Of a stretch of DNA of 64,000 nucleotides, positions 61,319-64,000 are shown in pieces. The stretch is from UBA7803 sp041686955 (GTDB lineage Bacteria > Pseudomonadota > Gammaproteobacteria > Pseudomonadales > Azotimanducaceae): NCBI GenBank assembly GCA_041686955.1, contig JAWLCV010000005.1, forward strand, positions 1 through 64,000, read 5' to 3'. The notes under the pieces were generated by a model. The model did no database searches. It worked only from the letters and a program-made list of their open reading frames with translations, and was not told the DNA's origin. Position 1 is the first letter of the stretch. The number at the start of each line of letters is the position of its first letter. The translations under genes and the position numbers were made by a program.

Positions 61319-62794
61319 TCATGCTCCCCGTGTCCCCAGTGAATATTTCGCGGTGATCTCGTCGGTGGCCTGCCAGAACTCGGGCACCGCGGTCCAGGAA
61401 CGCGAAAGCTGGGCCATCATGTGCGCCATTCCGAAGTTGCGCGGCGCCGAGGCCAGGTAGAAGCGCTCGTACAACTCCACCCGCCCCCCGAGCGCACTGC
61501 CCACCATGTCCCACGCGGTCCGGAACAGCCGGGCCCGCTCCCGGGCACCGACCTCGTCGGCACCCCGGAGATAGTGCGCCAGCAGAGGCTCGAGCACCGT
61601 ATCCGAGAAATCGGTCTCGGCCGGTGTGGCCAGCAGGTTGTGGGAACCGATCTGCTTGAGGATGTCGTTCGTCCGCACCATCCAGGCCGGCATGTTCGGG
61701 CGCAGCGCGATGAACGCCCGCTCGTCGCAGATCCACGTGCCGTCGCCGTAGTCGAAGGCGTCGTCCTCCGCCGCCTTGATGACGCTTCGCGTCAGCTCGG
61801 CGTACGACCACAGCTCGCCCAGCATTCCCGTGACCTCGCTGCGCTGGTTCTGACCGGTGACATCGGCCATGCGCGAAGCCAGCTCGTAGGCGAACTCGAG
61901 CTTCACCATGGCCCGGATGGCCGTCTGCTGCATGATGTTGCCGGTCCAGCCCCGCCGCATCACGGTGTTGAAAACCTCGGTCTTGGCGTCGCAGAAAACC
62001 CTCGACTTCGGGATCTCCACGTGGTCGAAGATCACGAACGCATCCTGCTCGTCGAAACGGCTGGAGAACGGCAGGTCGAAGACGTTGCGGTCCACCCCAT
62101 AGTGATCCCGGCAGAGCAACTTGAGACCGGGCGCGTCCATCGGCACGGAGAACGCCACGGCGATCTCGGGCTGGTCCGCTGGCACCGGATGGGCGGGATA
62201 GACGGCGAGCTCATCGGCGAAGGGGCCCAGGGTGGCCAGAATGCGGGCGCCGTTCACGACGATGGTGTCCGCCGTCTCGTCCACCTTGCGCAGCGCCAGT
62301 TGCTGGTTGACGCCCTGGTAGTCCGGAACCCGCTTGTCGACGATGGGATGAATGATGGTGTGAGTCAGCGACAGATCCTTCTCGGCGATCTCCCGCTGGA
62401 ACGCCACCAGGTTGTCGTGGCCCTGCTCGTTGCCGGCGATCCGCCACAGGCTCGGCTGGCCGGCGAACCCGGCGAAAGTCACGTTCACGTAGTCCGGTGT
62501 GCGGCCGAGCATGCCGACGCTGTACCGGGCCATCCGCTCCAGGCCCTCATGGCGCCTGGCCAGATCTTCCCGGCTCCGGGGTACCAGGTGGCTGACGTTG
62601 CAGACCCCCGCGTCGGTCTCGATGAGGCACGCCTGCCGATGGACGTGCTGCCAGTCGAAGTAGCCGGCCATGCCCGCCAGCGATCCCTTGAACGGCGGAT
62701 GCCTGGTGACGTCAGCCACTTCCTCGCCGTTCACCCAGACCACGCGCCTGTCCCGCAGGCCCGCGAGGTACTCTTCGCCGGTGCGTGCTCCCAT
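61319..62794 (-). CDS. HpaB-family FADH2-dependent aromatic hydroxylase
   Basis: 491 residues, large-component flavin monooxygenase of the 4-hydroxyphenylacetate 3-hydroxylase family. Family landmarks: RTGEEYLAGLRDRRVVWVNGE at the N-terminus (about 3-23), THTIIHPIVDK, DHVEIPKSRVF and a C-terminal dimer region. It ortho-hydroxylates a phenol to a catechol and needs a separate flavin reductase, which is not in this window. Substrate may be 4-hydroxyphenylacetate, a nitro- or chlorophenol or a related phenol. First gene of a four-gene operon. Confidence 0.88.
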   Translation of the reverse strand: MGARTGEEYLAGLRDRRVVWVNGEEVADVTRHPPFKGSLAGMAGYFDWQHVHRQACLIETDAGVCNVSHLVPRSREDLARRHEGLERMARYSVGMLGRTPDYVNVTFAGFAGQPSLWRIAGNEQGHDNLVAFQREIAEKDLSLTHTIIHPIVDKRVPDYQGVNQQLALRKVDETADTIVVNGARILATLGPFADELAVYPAHPVPADQPEIAVAFSVPMDAPGLKLLCRDHYGVDRNVFDLPFSSRFDEQDAFVIFDHVEIPKSRVFCDAKTEVFNTVMRRGWTGNIMQQTAIRAMVKLEFAYELASRMADVTGQNQRSEVTGMLGELWSYAELTRSVIKAAEDDAFDYGDGTWICDERAFIALRPNMPAWMVRTNDILKQIGSHNLLATPAETDFSDTVLEPLLAHYLRGADEVGARERARLFRTAWDMVGSALGGRVELYERFYLASAPRNFGMAHMMAQLSRSWTAVPEFWQATDEITAKYSLGTRGA

Positions 62795-62835
62795 CAGCTA
62801 TCCCCTTCCCAGCTTCCGGTCGAGTGTATTTTTCA

Positions 62836-62859
62836 AATTTCTATAAAACAATAGGATTT
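62836..62859. promoter_or_regulatory. AT-rich imperfect palindrome, TetR operator candidate
   Basis: AATTTCTAT-AAAACA-ATAGGATTT: 9-base arms with 7 matches, in the divergent gap between the hydroxylase and TetR genes. The surrounding 60 bases are very AT-rich compared with the rest of the window, as expected for paired promoters. Confidence 0.4.
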
Positions 62860-62913
62860 ATCAAAATTCTATCGCCAAAGAGAAATATGATTGCGTTTTT
62901 GGAGTCGGCAGCC

Positions 62914-63522
62914 ATGCAGTCGCTAAGAGTTCGTCAGAAGCTGCAACGCCGCGAAGACATGCTGACTGCGGCGCGATCGCTGTTCGTCGAGCGCGGTTAC
63001 AGCAAGACCACCATGGATGCCATCGCCGACCGGGCGGGGGTCGGTGTAGCGACGGTCTACACGTACTTCAACAACAAGGAGGGCGTGTTCGCCGCCCTCG
63101 CGCGCATGGACATGTCCGAGCTCCGTAACCAGGGCGAGGAGGCGCTGAAGGACCTTCCCGCCGATCCGGTGGACGCTGTGCTCGCCCTCATCGACATCTA
63201 CGCCCGGGTGCACGAGTACATCTCCTACGAGGTCATCAGCGACTTCACCATCGGCGCACGAACCCAGGGGCCCCTGCGCCAGGTGGCGCACTGGATCAAC
63301 GAGTGGCGCACGGATCAGCTCACGCGGGCGCTCGGCGCGGCGCAGAAGGCAGGACGACTGTCTCCCAAACTGCCCGTGCGCGACGCGGCGCAGATCATCT
63401 GCGATCTCCTCGACCGTTATTACGATCGGGCGACCTCCGAGGAGAGCGATCGCGCGGCGCGGAGCACGCTGAAGCGCTGCGTCGGGCTGCTTTTCGACGA
63501 CTGGCGGGCGCGGTCGCCCTGA
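62914..63522 (+). CDS. TetR-family regulator of the aromatic operon
   Basis: 202 residues from ATG 62914 (GGAG at 62901-62904); ATG 62887 is an alternative with a poorer site. HTH about 14-60: MLTAARSLFVERGYSKTTMDAIADRAGVGVATVYTYF. Ligand domain about 70-195. Divergent from the hydroxylase gene, so it is probably the repressor, with the ring compound or a metabolite as inducer. Ends with TGA overlapping the crcB ATG. Confidence 0.88.
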   Translation: MQSLRVRQKLQRREDMLTAARSLFVERGYSKTTMDAIADRAGVGVATVYTYFNNKEGVFAALARMDMSELRNQGEEALKDLPADPVDAVLALIDIYARVHEYISYEVISDFTIGARTQGPLRQVAHWINEWRTDQLTRALGAAQKAGRLSPKLPVRDAAQIICDLLDRYYDRATSEESDRAARSTLKRCVGLLFDDWRARSP

Positions 63523-63902
63523 TGCCGGAGCTGCTGCAAGGACTGATCTACATCGCCGTCGGCAGCGCTCTCGGCGGAGCGACCCGTTACTTCGTCTCCG
63601 GAGTCGTGGGGCGCACGGTGGGCGAAACCTTCCCCTGGGGAACCCTGACGGTCAACCTCAGCGGCGCGTTCGTGATCGGCATCGCCTCGGCGCTGGCGGC
63701 CCGGGAACTGCTGGCGCAGGCCCACTGGCAGTGGGCGGTCACCGGCTTCCTCGGCAGCTACACGACGGTCTCTTCCTTCAGTCTTCAGACCCTCGCGCTG
63801 CTGCGCGACGGCGAGTGGCCGCGGGCCGTGGGCAACGTGGCCGGGTCGCTGTTCCTGTGCCTCGCCGCGGTCGCCGTCGGCTTTCATGTGGGATCGGTTT
63901 AG
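63522..63902 (+). CDS. crcB: Fluoride channel protein CrcB (Fluc)
   Basis: 126 residues, four membrane helices. Signature motifs GGATRY (18-23), GTLTVNLSG (40-48) and GFLGSYTTVSSFS (75-87) are present; the last usually reads GFCGGFTTFSTFS, so two Phe positions differ (Tyr80 and Val83). Dimeric fluoride exporter. ATG overlaps the TetR stop. Followed 14 bases later by a second crcB-like start, so the channel may be a heterodimer. Confidence 0.9.
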   Translation: MPELLQGLIYIAVGSALGGATRYFVSGVVGRTVGETFPWGTLTVNLSGAFVIGIASALAARELLAQAHWQWAVTGFLGSYTTVSSFSLQTLALLRDGEWPRAVGNVAGSLFLCLAAVAVGFHVGSV

Positions 63903-63916
63903 CCGAGCGGCGCGTC

Positions 63917-64000
63917 ATGAGCAGACTCGGCACCAACCTTGCCCTGTACCTGGCCGTCGCCGCCGGTTCCATGATCGGCGGGGTGGCGAGAGCGGCCGTC
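63917..64000 (+). CDS. crcB: Second CrcB-like protein, 3' end outside the window
   Basis: Only the first 28 residues are present, from ATG 63917: a hydrophobic helix with GSMIGGVAR, matching the GGxxR motif of CrcB. Paired crcB genes that form heterodimeric channels are known in several bacteria. The reading frame stays open to the window end. Confidence 0.75.
   Translation, partial: MSRLGTNLALYLAVAAGSMIGGVARAAV

Overview
The window looks like chromosomal DNA of a halophilic, GC-rich gammaproteobacterium. The evidence is a complete ectoine operon (ectABC plus its dedicated aspartokinase, with a divergent EctR-type MarR regulator), a groESL operon with a textbook sigma-32 promoter, several K+/H+ antiporters, Sec/lipoprotein signals and outer-membrane beta-barrel genes, and very high GC with AT-rich islands only at promoters. 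An Ectothiorhodospiraceae-like host would fit, but that is inference. No tRNA, rRNA, CRISPR array, insertion sequence or phage gene was seen. The window opens inside a NYN/LOTUS protein gene and closes inside a second crcB gene.

Layout. 1-12.9 kb: mixed metabolic genes (VIT-type metal transporter, aminotransferase, GlxA-type regulator, methanethiol methyltransferase MddA, Lrp regulator, RimK-like ATP-grasp ligase, gamma-glutamyltransferase, P1/DmpA peptidase, AhpD-like peroxidase, esterase, cysteine synthase). 12.9-19.5 kb: groESL, then ectABC-ask with ectR. 19.5-23.5 kb: PanE-like reductase and small stress-type or uncharacterised genes, including a 46-residue membrane protein.

23.6-31.0 kb: a MacB/FtsX-type efflux operon (HlyD adaptor, ATPase, two permeases) that ends with its own NtrC-type response regulator and NtrY-like kinase. 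It is preceded by a sigma-54 promoter and an array of CGGAC elements. 31.3-36.6 kb: the most interesting locus, five tightly coupled genes for three secreted, repeat-bracketed proteins, a periplasmic C39 cysteine peptidase and a coiled-coil/beta-barrel outer-membrane protein. This resembles the Fap functional-amyloid export system but is strongly diverged and rearranged. Each of the three secreted proteins carries, just after its Sec signal, a motif resembling the double-glycine leader that C39 peptidases cut. 36.7-40.3 kb: a second NtrC-type kinase/regulator pair flanked by two genes that each have a sigma-54 promoter.

40.2-49.9 kb: secreted PLD-type enzyme, two K+/H+ antiporters, TetR regulator, ProQ/FinO RNA chaperone, membrane-anchored patatin, DinB-like protein. 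49.9-58.1 kb: small lipoprotein, MocR regulator with APC permease, and a YhiI-RbbA-YhhJ-type export operon. 58.1-63.5 kb: an aromatic meta-cleavage operon (HpaB-type hydroxylase, extradiol dioxygenase, aldehyde dehydrogenase, FAH-family enzyme) with a divergent TetR regulator. 63.5-64 kb: paired crcB fluoride-channel genes.

Many starts were chosen from visible ribosome-binding sites. Functions are family-level readings of the translated sequence, without database searches.
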